Source: Shinisaurus crocodilurus
Lineage: Eukaryota; Chordata; Lepidosauria; Squamata; Shinisauridae
NCBI GenBank assembly: GCA_021292165.1
Contig: CM037879.1
Span: forward strand, 242,235,797 to 242,299,796
DNA length: 64,000 bases
Direction: 5' to 3'
A model generated the notes under the pieces. That model was given only the letters and a program-made list of their open reading frames with translations, did not search any database and was not told the origin of the DNA. A program made the position numbers and the translations under genes. Each line of letters opens with the position of its first letter. Within the stretch, counting starts at the first letter, position 1. Positions 54,068-64,000 of the stretch are shown piece by piece.

Positions 54068-54305
54068 CGATTTACCTACCCAGATGCTAACGGCATCATC
54101 TAAAGTCTTCCTCCAGGTGCCCCCAACAAATGAGGCAAGGTGGGTGGCCACAAGAGAGAGAGCCTTTCAATGGTGGCACCCCATCCACAGAATGCCCTCT
54201 CTGGAGAGGCTCACCTGGTACCAATGTTATGATCTTTTCAGCACCAGATGAAGACCTTTTTATTCTCCCAGGCATTTTAAGAACTGTTTTTAGTGCTTTC
54301 AGATC
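54068..54305 (+). mobile_element. L2 LINE 3' part
   Basis: GGTGCCCCCAACAAATGAGG, GGGTGGCCACAAGAGAGAG, TGGTGGCACCCC and CCAGATGAAGACCTTTTTATT match the L2 copy at 45.7-45.9 kb. The 3' end is cut off by a SINE; a matching L2 3' end follows at 54985-55181. Confidence 0.72.
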
Positions 54306-54478
54306 ACTGCACTTTTATTTTATTTATTTATTTATTATTGCATTTATATCCCACCTTTTTTCCTCAAAGGAACCCAAGGCGGCTTACATGATCCTCCTCC
54401 TCTCCATTTTATCCTCACAACAACCCTGTGAGGTAGGTTAGGCTGAGAGTCAGTGACTGGCCCAAAGTCACCTTTATA
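54306..54478 (-). mobile_element. MIR-like SINE, 3' part only
   Basis: Complement of tail and body, from the (TTTA)n tail to GGCCCAAAGTCACC. The tRNA head is missing. Confidence 0.82.
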
Positions 54479-54609
54479 GAGAAGTGTAAAATGTGAACTA
54501 TTCATTAGAATTTTAAAAGAACACCCGTGCTCTGGATATTTTTCCAGCCTCACATGGGGAAAAAAAAAAGATATTGCAAACCTAGAGCCTGATCTGTGTT
54601 TACGGCTGC

Positions 54610-54712
54610 AATTCACACTTACACACTTCTATACACACTTACTTGGGAGTAAGTACTATTGAACTCAGTGGGACTTACTTCTGAGTAGACAGGTATGGGA
54701 TTGCACTGTCAG
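54610..54712. mobile_element. Palindromic MITE family B
   Basis: TTACTTGGGAGTAAGTACT, GAACTCAGTGGGACTTACTT, CTGAGTAGACAGG and GGGATTGCAC. Confidence 0.65.
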
Positions 54713-54747
54713 CTATACAGAAGTATTTGAATTTATTCTGCCAATTC

Positions 54748-54984
54748 ATTATTATTTATTACATTTATATCCCACCTTTTTTCCTCTTACAAGGAACCCA
54801 AGGTGGCTTACATACTCCTCCTCCTCTCCATGTTATCCTCACAACAACCCTGTGAGGTAGGTTATGCTGAGAGTCAGTGATTGGCCCAAAGTCACCCAGT
54901 GATCTTCATGGCCGAGTGCAGACTAAAACCTGGATTTCCAAAGTCCCAGTCCAACACTTTAACCACTACACCACACTGGCTCCC
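54748..54984 (-). mobile_element. MIR-like tRNA-derived SINE, full length
   Basis: Complement from the AATAA tail to GCCAGTGTGGTGTAGTGG at 54965-54984. The B box region has changed (AATCCAGGTTTTAGTC). Confidence 0.87.
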
Positions 54985-55181
54985 TGTGCTGCTGGTTTTT
55001 ACCTTGGTTTTATTGCTGGAGTGTTTTTATTCTTTGCTATTGATTTATCTTGTTTTTATTATGTGCTGTTTGTTTTTATTCTTTGTTTTATCATTTGTAT
55101 TTTATGTTTTTAATGTATTGTACACTGCCCTGAGAATGTGGATTATTGGGTGGTTTAAAAGTATAATAAATAAATAAATAC
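54985..55181 (+). mobile_element. L2 LINE 3' end
   Basis: T-rich 3' UTR, GTACACTGCCCTGAGAATG, TATTGGGTGGTTTAAAAG and the AATAAATAAATAAA tail. Probably the end of the L2 begun at 54068, with two SINEs and a MITE between. Confidence 0.72.
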
Positions 55182-56868
55182 CATCAGAACCAGGAAGCTA
55201 TGATTACTGGGATCTGAACAAATCGAGATTGAAGTTCTGATTCTGGTAACCATAGTTTTCTAGTTCAGATATAATGAGAAATTATGGTTAATTGAAGTGT
55301 TATCCCTTAATCCTGAAGGAAGGAGAGGAAAGGTGATGCGAGTACAGAGCGCACAGACACAAGGCTCATGCATATCTTGGCTAATTAAGCCAATGAACAT
55401 CCAAACCAGGTCCTTTAATGTGTTTCAAATGAACTGCTGAACAGTGGAGTTTCAAAATGAACCCAACCTTAAGTGCTCATTAAACAAATGTGGAGACATC
55501 TCAACTAAAGCAGTGCTACAATATTCTTGGAGTGGTTGCAAAATGTTTGTCAGGTTTATGTATGAGGTGTTTATGCCCCTTAAAGCTCCATAATCAATTT
55601 ATGAGGTGGGTTTATTTACAGGGCTGTAACAAATTGACAGCTTCCTAGGTGTTAAACTATTATGAGGCATGGGAGAGTAGCGCTCTGTTTGAATCCCAGG
55701 TTGTCCGTTTATTTGACTCTTTAAAAATTGTTTTGTTTTTTAATGTGAGAAGCACTCAGGTGGAAGACAAGACAAATCAAGTACAATTGGCTGCTTAAAC
55801 TGGGACAACTCATGCTTTTTAAAAACAGGTCCAGAACCCAGTTAAGCTACAGCACATTGATTTGAACTAATTCTATTCTACTAAATTCAATAAACTGAAC
55901 TGATTAAATCTAAGTACTTCACCTGAATGACATTGTGAATTGGGTTGGCCATCTACCTTGGCATTATTGTATTCTTCTTTGTTCTGTAAGTATCTAATCT
56001 TCAGAAAATGAACAACTGGCAATTCTAAAAACCTGACACTAAAATTATGTATATTTTTCTAAACCGTTTCCTTCTATATGATTTGTTTCTGGAAAACCAT
56101 GTAAAGGTGCCATACCACCACCCTGATCCTACAAATGTTCCACTGCAATGCCATGCAAAATAGCTTTCACTCATACAGGCACTGTAGGATTTTATCTAAA
56201 CATGGAAACTGGAGCAAGTTATTCTTGCTATGTAGCCTGTCAGTTGTAGTCTAAATAAATATTGTTCTGCGGGGGGGTGGGGGGGGAGGAATTGGAAATA
56301 AGAGTGTTGGCTACAAATGTTCCTTGACAATGAGTGGTAAAGTTGTTGGGCATATCTTCTGACATGGAAATTATAAGTAAATGGACCAAGAAGACTAGGA
56401 GATAGTTGGAGAAGACTCATCCCTATGCCCCATTCCAGACAGAGGTAACCTAGGTGTAAAGCATTTTGAGGACAAACTGCAATTTTTGAGGGAAAGAGGG
56501 GGCGAGGGACAGAGTTCTGGGAAGTGCCTTTATGTGGGGGGCTGCATCTCTCTGGAGATCTAATGCGGGGGAGTGGATTTTGGCCAGCCCAGTGGCAACT
56601 CATATAGGTGAGCTATTCCCAATCTAGCCCTGATCTCGCCATGCTGTGCTCATGCTCCACCCACCCATCATGCACACAAATGGCTTTATGCAGTAACACT
56701 GTGCTGAATCTTGGGATGAGAGCAGTTGCCAATGAAACAGCATTTACCCACACTGCTGCGTCAACATGTTGTCTTGGGAGAGGGAGAATTAAACAGTTCC
56801 TGTGGAGGAGTGTTGTTTAGGATTGAGCCTCAGCTTCCTCAAACTTCCCCTCAAAGTTCTCTTCAGTG
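55182..56868. other. No gene or repeat recognised
   Basis: Plain sequence, with a G-rich tract at 56269-56288. Confidence 0.4.
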
Positions 56869-56885
56869 CCTCTGAGCAGGGATGG

Positions 56886-56990
56886 GGACTCGGACTCCAA
56901 GATTGAGTCCTCCCTCCCACTGGAGTCCTACTCGAGTCCCTATATTTTTAATGGGACTCTAGACTCGACTCGGCACTCGGAACAAAAGTT
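56886..56990. repeat. Left subterminal ACTCG array of the hAT element
   Basis: ACTCG, ACTCC and GAGTCC units in both orientations, for example at 56887-56899, 56932 and 56957-56980 (CTAGACTCGACTCGGCACTC). Confidence 0.85.
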
Positions 56991-57533
56991 CCAAGTCCCT
57001 GTTTCCAGTAGGTTCCTTTTTCATGCTGCACCACCTAGGTGCGGGGGAACCATTTAAATGTTGCTCCAGTAGCCGTGGAGCCAGGCAGAGCCGGGACAGG
57101 AGACACCGTGGTAGGCAGCACTGGAGAGGGGAAAGAAACTTACAAAAAGAGTTAAGTTAGCTGCTTTCTTTCTTTTTTAGATTGCTGTGTGTGTGTTTCT
57201 GTGTGTGTTCTGCAAAGGCAGGTTTCTTCCAGGCAATTCCATCCACTTTCCAAGGAACTTAAATATTACTCATGACTACAAAGTTTGTTTGATCCCCCTC
57301 TTCTCATCCGTTTTTATAAAAGGTTTGTGTAGTAGTTGTTGTTTTTAATTGTTGGGTGTGTGGGGGTGGTGGTAATTATTATTTTCATAGAAGGGTAAAA
57401 CAAATCTTAAGAAGTTGGGGCGGGTGGGAAGAAGGGGGAACACGTCTAACGATCTGCCACCTTAAGGAATCTTTTGGTTTTTCTTACCTTGAAGCGAAGG
57501 CAGCTCTGCATGACAGATTTTTGAACTGGTTTA

Positions 57534-57620
57534 GGCTGCAATCCTTGATACATTTACCTGGAAGTAAAGCCCCACTGAAAACAGTGGGGCTTGTTTCTGA
57601 GCAGATGTGTAGGGTTGCAT
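57534..57620. mobile_element. Palindromic MITE family B inside the hAT element
   Basis: GGCTGCAATCCTTGATAC, ACCTGGAAGTAAAGCCCC, ACAGTGGGGCTTGTTTC and GTAGGGTTGCA. Confidence 0.65.
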
Positions 57621-58124
57621 GCTGCAAAATCATACCTTCCCCACCATAGTTTAACTGGTATAAACACAAATACAGGTTTGTTGTGCAGATCTGCCCTAAG
57701 TGATACAAAAATAAGTGCTTTCCCATGCCACCACCACCACCCCCGCTCTGTTGGATCATTTACTATTGATGTGGGAAGATGCAAGCTTTTCAGTTACACA
57801 GAACTCTTCATCACTCATAATTCTTTATTTGTTGTTGCTCATGGCTGCATCTCAAGTTCAACACCAGGGTGTTGGAGTGAAAAAAAAAGCACTGCCAACA
57901 AAGTTTAGTTTTGAAAAAATTACAATTGTAAGGGATCAAGCTTGCTGGAAATTCACCCCCTCTCCACCCCTACTCTTTAAGAACCTAAGAAGTGTTGTGA
58001 CATGTATCACAATCACCAGCTGTGGCACAATGTTTACAAATGAAAGGAACAGAATGGCTGGTAAACAAGTTATGTTTTGTCTCCTGCTTCCTGTGTGTTT
58101 CTCATGGGAAAAGTAGGTGTGAAA

Positions 58125-58480
58125 GAAATACGAGCTGGTCACGTGGTTGGTATGTTCTGATGACGTACTGACTTGTTGTTTTTCTGTCTGTAGCCATTTT
58201 GGAGAGATGTGGAACTGTTCTCTCTTCTTCACTCTCTGGTCTTCTGACTAGTGCTTGCTGGACTTAATGCAATCATGTAATGTCTTAGATGAGGTGGAGT
58301 AAACACCTTGCTCCACTGGATTAAATGCTTGCTATGCATTATTCTCTGCACATGGACTGTAATTAGGAGATGTATGCTCTGTAGAATATACTTGCTAAAG
58401 TAAATAAACAGGTAGAATAGACCTGTGGAGTTTACAGAGTTATTTCCTTATTACTGGAATCTGCAAACAGGAGGAAGCTG
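58125..58480 (+). other. Possible LTR-like segment inside the hAT element
   Basis: A GC-moderate stretch with GCCATTTTGGAGAGATGTGG and, downstream, AATAAA at 58403-58408 followed by sequence like an R/U5 region. I found no target duplication or second copy. It could instead be the original hAT interior. Confidence 0.2.
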
Positions 58481-58638
58481 AGTTGGCTGACATCCGATAC
58501 GCTGGAATGGCTGCGCTGAGAGTGGGAGAGACAGATCTGAATTTCTGTGTGTAGATTTATGGGCGTCTGCACACGGGAATAGGATTTTAAATCTTCCATC
58601 TCACACAAGCGAGACGCTCTGCTTTTTCCTCGCACGCC

Positions 58639-58711
58639 TTCAAGAAGAGCCATGCTGGATCAGACCAAGGATCCATCTAGTCCAGCATTCTGTTCACATA
58701 GTGGGTTCTTA
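58639..58711 (+). mobile_element. Interspersed repeat fragment (CATGCTGGATCAGACCAAGG type)
   Basis: AGAGCCATGCTGGATCAGACC to CATAGTGGGTTC, homologous to 14564-14648. Confidence 0.6.
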
Positions 58712-58751
58712 AAGCGTAGGGACGGAGAGGGGGTGAATTTCCGGATATAAC

Positions 58752-58895
58752 TGGCTGAATGTTACACAGTGCGGAGGAAAGGATCTCTGCATGTGTAGAT
58801 AACCACTCTCTACTTTGTAGTTATTACTACAAAGTAGAGAGTGGTTATCTACACGTGCAGAGATCCTTTCCTCCGCACTGTGTAACATTCAGCCA
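58752..58895. repeat. Near-perfect 144-bp palindrome
   Basis: Arms 58752-58821 and 58826-58895 (70 bases each) are complementary except for one base (ATGTGTAG against ACGTGTAG, a CpG change), around a TATT loop. The ends are TGGCTGAATG. No 8-bp, TA or TTAA duplication was found at its edges. Confidence 0.97.
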
Positions 58896-59249
58896 AGAGT
58901 AAGGGCTTTAGGGCAGAGGCAATAGCTTCAAAGCAAGCTTGACCCCAAGTAGCTCTCGAACTAAGAATGAAGCATTTTGTAATCCAGCTTCTTTCTCCAG
59001 GGAAAGACCGTAAAATATCTAAAGGGGAGCCAGTGCATGTAGGTTCTCTCCTCTCTCCTTGGGCATTTTCACTACTGACTCTCTTTGGTCAGTAGACTGG
59101 GTGTTCAGCGAGGGTGGAATTCCAGAATGGGGGCCAAACATTTAGAAAAAACCATGTTCCTCAAATGCAACATGGATAAGTTTTAGGAAGTACAGCAAGT
59201 TTATTTTTTAAAATCATTTTTCTAAAATGCAACCTTTCAGACATTTTGG

Positions 59250-59430
59250 GTTTGGCTGCCTCTGCCTGCCTGTCTGGGGTTCCCAGCCTCCTCTGCCTGC
59301 CTGGTCTCTTCTTGACCAGTTCAACTGTTGAATTGTCCAAGACAAAGGCCTCTGCCTGCCTGCTTTGGGGTTCCCTGCCTCCTCTGCCTGCCTGGTTATT
59401 TTGGGTTTTTCTGCCTGGTCTGTTCTTGCC
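59250..59430. repeat. Two-unit tandem repeat with CTGCCTGCCTG core
   Basis: Units of about 95 bp, each with CCTCTGCCTGCCTG, GGGGTTCCC(A/T)GCCTCC, TCTGCCTGCCTGGT and TTTTGG/TTCTTG. Imperfect. Confidence 0.75.
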
Positions 59431-59573
59431 AAAATCAGTGGCAGAGTTTTGAAATAAAAAGGCACACTTGTGCCTAGAATTTATTTAAGCCACACATCTG
59501 AAGTAGCCTTATTTTGTTTGGGGAAAAACCCACATTGATTTTAATAGGGACTTGTGGAGTCTGCTTTGGGAGT

Positions 59574-59672
59574 GACTCGTGACCATTTTGTCACCATTTT
59601 GGACCAAGGACTCGGACTCGAGACTCGGGTTCAAAGACTCGTGACTCGACTCGTGACTCGAGACCAAGGACC
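59574..59672. repeat. Right subterminal ACTCG array of the hAT element
   Basis: GACTCG occurs repeatedly from 59574 to 59660 (for example AAGACTCGTGACTCGACTCG), mirroring the left array. Confidence 0.88.
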
Positions 59673-59693
59673 CTCCAACATCCCTGCCTCTGA

Positions 59694-61230
59694 GTATAAT
59701 GCCCACCTTTCTGTGATTGAGCCACAACCCAAATCTGGAACTCAGCTGACATGCCGATATGTGTATCAGAGTGTATCATGATATGTGGCACAGAGGCAGA
59801 CATTTTACATTCATTCTAGTGGAGGTGGCATTCATGCATGCAAAGGGCTTCTTAAACCCATTGATGCCCATTGTTTTTAGCAGTGGGATGTAAGGTCATG
59901 TTCTTGTTGCAAAACTGATGTGTTTAGTCAAACCACAATACCTATAACATTTTTCAGAAAAAATGCTGTCCTGGGCTAGACAAATATATAATTTCTTTTC
60001 CCCAAAGGTGGTTATTATCAGATGCCACAGAAGAAACAAATAAGAAACCAGAATGAGGGGGAAATCATTGACAGTGCAAGCACTTATTCTCAGATATAGG
60101 CAGTCAACATTTTAAGGACAAACTAACAGCTCAGGCAGCATCATTGTGCATCTCAATATTTCATTTGAATGCTGAAGGCAGTGGCTCATTTGTAGGCTTT
60201 GCAAATTTACATTTAAGGGTATTATGAGAATACTTTGTCTTGTACTGTGTATTATTGAAACACATTTCAAAATATGTCATTTCCCAGAAGACTGGCTCAA
60301 GATGAAAGGCCTAGAAAGCCTAGCTCAGCTTTATCTTACAGTTCCTCAAGGATGATTCAAGAACGGCTCTCTAAAAGAGAGGGAATGCAGATGTTGTTGT
60401 GTTGGTCATAAATTGAAAAGTTTTGAGCTCAGCAAATAATATGTGTTAAGCTAATCTCATGTGAATATGAAGGTTAAAATGAAGAAACAGAGTGGGGTAT
60501 AATGATGCAAAATAATAATTAGTCTTATTTATAATATATCCTTGACTTTCATTTTCTTTAAAGAGAATACGTAATAAGTCATAATGTATGCAGAACTTAA
60601 TGCATGTTGATACTGCTAGTTTAATGCTGCAGAAGAAATTGACTAATAATGATGAAATGGCTTGAGAAGCTGCTACTTTACAATTACTTTCTTTCTTTCT
60701 TTAGAGTGAGTGCATGCAGCCCTGATTCAGTCAGATCAGGAGCAGCATGCACCAGGCGGGCAGGATTAACCCCCCCCCCAATTTACTTCTCAAAATTACA
60801 AGCACACACACGTGGGGATTTTAGAAAGAGAAAAAACCTCAAATTACTCCAACTGAGACCTTTTTCTCTTTCTTTAATCCCTGCACCAGGAAGTGGGGCT
60901 GATTATAGGAAGCAGACAAGTATGCACTCTACTCCCAATGCACACTGGACTTGCTCTGAATCAGGATCATGCTCCCTTACTCTAAAGGTCTTTTTAAAAA
61001 AAAATAGATAAGACTCAGCTACACAATTAACATAGTGTATAGTTTGACCCTAACGCTACTTCTCATGAGTTCATGGGGTTCTCCCAGAGGCAAAAAAAAA
61101 AGAAGAAGAGGGAAATGATTCATACCTTCTCAGTGGTGTGATTATTGCTTCCCATACCTGCTTCAAATACTAGTCCATTAATATCTGAAATGGGAAAATC
61201 ACATCAGAGAAGCAGAGCATGTGGGAAGTT
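59694..61230. other. No gene or repeat recognised
   Basis: AT-rich plain sequence with a short (TTTC)n run near 60687-60702 and a C run at 60771-60779. Confidence 0.4.
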
Positions 61231-61234
61231 TCTA

Positions 61235-61390
61235 CTAGGGATGGACGAATCTGTCTGTTTTGCTTTTTATAACAGTCATATTTTTTCAAGCACATCTTGA
61301 GTCTGTACTGTTTCTGTTTCTGACTCTCTCTCCCCCCCAAAAAAAGAAACACACACCTGTTGTGGTGGTGAGGGAGTGTGTCATCTTCCA
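61235..61390 (+). mobile_element. Repeat family W fragment
   Basis: Starts TACTAGGGATGGACGAATC. The right end is not resolved. Confidence 0.3.
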
Positions 61391-62647
61391 AGCTCTGATA
61401 GATGTCCTATTCCAAAGATTGCAGAGAGATCTCTAGATATTTTCCAACCATTAATTCCCTTGAGACATCAACCAAACATTCTGGGCTATTAACATTCTTT
61501 TGGCCAAATCCTAGACCCTGAGCAGGTATTGTTCTAAGGCACATCTTTTATGTCAGCCCTACCCACATAAAATAAACAACCAAACAAATAAATAAATATG
61601 GTGGTACACCAATACACTCAAGTAAGCAATTCCCAAGACTGCTGCAACTCCCAAAAAGGTTCAGCCATGATCACAGGAATCTGTGTTGTGTCTACTGCCC
61701 ATCACACATCATGTTTTTTCAAACAATTGGGTATCCAGATGTTCAGGAACAATTGCATGTATAAAGGTGGATGCATGCATGAATTGGCCCCAAGCATAGT
61801 GGTTTATACAATTTAAGCAAGTCTTTAACCATATTTTTTGAAAAGAAAGAACTAATGAAGCTGACAATTCCCAACAACAATCCCATGTGCCCAATCTGTC
61901 AAATCTTCCCTATCCATATTAATAACAATCTATATGTTTAAAACCAAGTTTAGTGGTTTATATATAAAATAATCACACATTAGTAATATGGTAGTGTTAT
62001 CTCCTTAGAAATATTTCTGTTGCTATAAACTCATTACAGGGCAACGGACTTTTTTGGGACTGTGTGTGTGTGTGTGTGTGGTGGGGGACTCTACAAAAGG
62101 TACAAATTAGAATGACTTACTCAAGGGTTACCTGATAAAGGCATATTTTACTCTGATTATTTTACCATGCAATATACAAATCATTAGAGTAAAACCCATA
62201 TTGCTTGCAAGTCAACTCGGGGAATGGTAGAAAGGTTAATGCTTTGATAAGTAATGAATGAGAAAGAAATTCCTATTCACTTTGAAGGGAGCTTTTTCAC
62301 ATAACATAACAGATTTATTAGCACCTTTAAGCTAAATTTTGCTAAGAATCTCAGTCACTGGAAGAGAAGAAATGGACTCCCAGTATTGGTTCATCTTCTT
62401 CTTCCACATGAACCTGTAAAAGTCAAGCCCACTTCTCACATTCATTTTTTAATATAGTAAAATTATCAGAAAGTGGTTTTACAATCATAATTCAATTCCC
62501 TTCTCACACAGAGACCATTTCTTCATAATAATTCCCTAGATCCACTCCATTCTGGAGAACTTTAACCTTTGATGGATCTTCAAACCACTCCAAACCTCAG
62601 ACCTTACAATGTGAAGATGCATTTATATAAAAATGATGTCTTAAACA
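61391..62647. other. No gene or repeat recognised; (TG)n tract
   Basis: AT-rich plain sequence with a (TG)n run at 62060-62080. Confidence 0.4.
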
Positions 62648-62745
62648 TAGCAATTCCATGCATGTCTGCACAGAAGTAAGTTCCATTGAGTTCATTGAGT
62701 TCAATGAGACTTACACCAGGGTAAGTGTGCATAGGGTTGCAGCCA
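62648..62745. mobile_element. Palindromic MITE family B
   Basis: GCAATTCCATGCATGTCTGC, CAGAAGTAAGTTCCATTGAG, TTCAATGAGACTTACACC and GCATAGGGTTGCAGCC. An extra TTCATTGAG is duplicated in the centre. Confidence 0.68.
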
Positions 62746-62763
62746 AGGCCACTTAATGATGAC

Positions 62764-62797
62764 CTAGGCCCCAGGGTCTAGGTCCCCTGGGGCCTAG
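62764..62797. repeat. Perfect 13-base inverted repeat
   Basis: CTAGGCCCCAGGG and CCCTGGGGCCTAG around TCTAGGTC, at the 5' edge of the tRNA-Ala SINE. Confidence 0.9.
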
Positions 62798-62975
62798 CTA
62801 TAGCTGGGGTAGAGCACATGCTTTGCATGCATAAGGTCCCAGGTTCAATCCCCAGTATCTCCATGTAGGGCTAGGAAAGAATCCTGCCTGAAACCTTGGA
62901 AAGCTGTTGCCAGTCAAAGTCAACAATCCTGGGCTGGATATAAGGCAGTTTTCTCTGTTACTTCATTATGTCAAA
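62790..62975 (+). mobile_element. tRNA-Ala-derived SINE
   Basis: 62790-62863 resembles tRNA-Ala(TGC): TAGCT...GGTAGAGC (D arm/A box), ATGCTTTGCATGC (anticodon arm with TGC), AGGTCCCAGGTTCAATCCCC (T arm/B box) and ATCTCCA. The body GTAGGGCTAGGAAAGAATCC and GCCTGAAACC follows, then GGATATAAGGCAGTTTTC. The non-tRNA body and altered stems show it is a SINE and not a tRNA gene. Confidence 0.85.
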
Positions 62976-64000
62976 TAAGAACCAGGCCTTAGCCATTGAT
63001 CCATGAGAAAAGATGTCCTCTTTAAGAGAGTTCCCTGTCAGAAAAGTCTGAAACAAAGAACAAACACAGTTTGTGCAATTAAACCACAGCTTTTTTTCAT
63101 GGATCTAATGATAAATATTCACACATCTGCTGCTTATTCAGACACTCATCCACAAGAGCAAATATTCACTTTTCAATTGGAGAAAATTATTAGAGATATC
63201 TGTGGCATCCACATATTCAGCTAAGAAGACCAATAAACCAAAAAGTAGCTTACCGAAAAAAGCATATACATGGAACTGCACACATTTTTACAGCATTGCT
63301 TTCCGAACTGTTAACATTTTGAAATGAATTTTCCATTTGTGGTTGTTCATAGGGGATTCAAGGGTGGGTGGATGAGTGCACTAGCGAGAGACCTGAATAA
63401 GCTTGCCATTTTCCTACAGACATCTGCAGTGTTTCTTCTTTTTCCTTCATGGTCAACACAATACTAATTTAGGGATGTGGGAGACCTGTCCCTTTATTTC
63501 TATGGAATTTTCCACTTTGCCTCCTCATGCTCTCAGATACCCACAGCACGTCCATAGACAGTCTCAGATATCCTTGCCCTTCTGGACAACATCTCTGCCT
63601 GTGAGTTTTTGGTCTCCCCCCCCCCCCCCCCGTTTGATAATGCAGTCGTCGTGCAAACTGAAGTACTTTGCAACAGCATGATGACTAGTTGCACTAGTTG
63701 TAGATGGGAATGCACATTTAAATGCACATCAGAATGCAAACCCCATTGAGAACAATGCGGTGCTGAAAGACATTTGCACCCTGATGTACATTTCCATACA
63801 CAACTCAGTGTTCATTCTATGGTTCTTTCCCCTCTCTCTGCCTAGCTTGCGCAACAGTTTGTTCATTCAGATAGCACTGGGCATAAAGAAGATTCAAGAT
63901 AAGTGTCTGCATTGCTAGAGCAACAATATCCGTGTCGGCAATCGAAGCTGGCAGACTATCATAGCATCCCAAATATAAATTGAGAAATGATATGTATGAG
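62976..64000. other. No gene or repeat recognised; C run
   Basis: Plain sequence with a C run at 63617-63631. Confidence 0.4.

Larger units (their letters stand above)
56877..59685. mobile_element. Large hAT element, 2.8 kb, perfect 8-bp duplication
   Basis: Starts CAGGGATGGGGACTCGG and ends CAACATCCCTG. CCTCTGAG flanks both sides (56869-56876, 59686-59693). Both ends are crowded with ACTCG/CGAGT units over about 130 bases, a likely set of transposase binding sites. The interior is AT-rich, holds other repeats and shows no hAT transposase block, so the element is non-autonomous or its gene has decayed beyond recognition. Its size is close to that of an autonomous hAT. Confidence 0.92.

Noticed and set aside
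58752..58895. A microRNA precursor
   Set aside because: The stem is too long and too perfect for a conserved pre-miRNA; a recent palindromic element is likelier. Small-RNA data would be needed.
62790..62863. A functional tRNA-Ala gene
   Set aside because: Stem changes and a SINE body directly after it; no T-run terminator.
1..64000. CRISPR arrays, operons or other prokaryotic features
   Set aside because: No regularly spaced repeat-spacer array. All content is vertebrate repeat DNA.

Overview
The window reads as gene-poor nuclear DNA from a squamate reptile, probably a lizard. The case rests on the repeats: MIR-like tRNA-derived SINEs ending in an L2-type tail, CR1 and L2 LINEs, a tRNA-Ala-derived SINE, 5S rRNA-derived SINEs, and very many short hAT, Tc1/mariner and palindromic MITEs. 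I recognise no host exon, intact host gene or functional RNA gene. Every long open frame that resembles a known protein belongs to a decayed retrotransposon. Species and chromosome cannot be told from the sequence.

Layout. 0-5 kb: a GC-rich cluster of hairpins (about 400-990), a possible minus-strand solo LTR, a foldback MITE, a SINE, and antisense LINE ends including an L2 reverse transcriptase piece. 5.8-9.3 kb: a non-coding LTR element (6217-9265) with a GTATT target duplication, sitting inside an older repeat. 9.9-17.5 kb: several hAT-type elements (one containing an L1 remnant), three of the four 5S-derived SINEs, two copies of a tRNA-Asn 3' half, and a MIR split by a MITE. 20.6-23.4 kb: a 1.6 kb foldback element carrying a nested GC-rich hAT element, then further inverted repeats. 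24-26.7 kb: a dense run of MITEs. 27.3-30.9 kb: a long CR1 LINE that landed in a MITE and was itself broken by a 347-bp hAT element. 31-36.6 kb: a tandem repeat, an LTR-like copy between two 111-120 bp direct duplicates, and a hAT-like repeat holding a solo LTR. 38-50 kb: more hAT copies and an L2 LINE with a hAT insertion. 52.7-55.2 kb: two mariner-like MITEs and an L2/SINE mosaic. 56.9-59.7 kb: a 2.8 kb hAT element with a near-perfect 144-bp palindrome inside it. 60-64 kb: mostly plain sequence with one tRNA-Ala SINE.

How the parts relate. The elements form host-parasite pairs. The 5S SINEs end in the same roughly 52 bases as the CR1 here, so CR1 machinery probably moved them. The MIR-like SINEs end like L2. 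Eleven insertions keep perfect 8-bp target duplications and start CAG and end CTG, the mark of hAT transposition, but none carries a visible transposase, so they were moved from elsewhere. The nesting (hAT in CR1 in MITE; LTR in a hAT-like repeat; hAT in foldback; hAT in L2; L1 in hAT) gives a relative time order of the waves.

All calls come from reading the sequence by eye. Family names are inferred from remembered motifs, and boundaries without a target duplication are approximate to about 10-30 bases.
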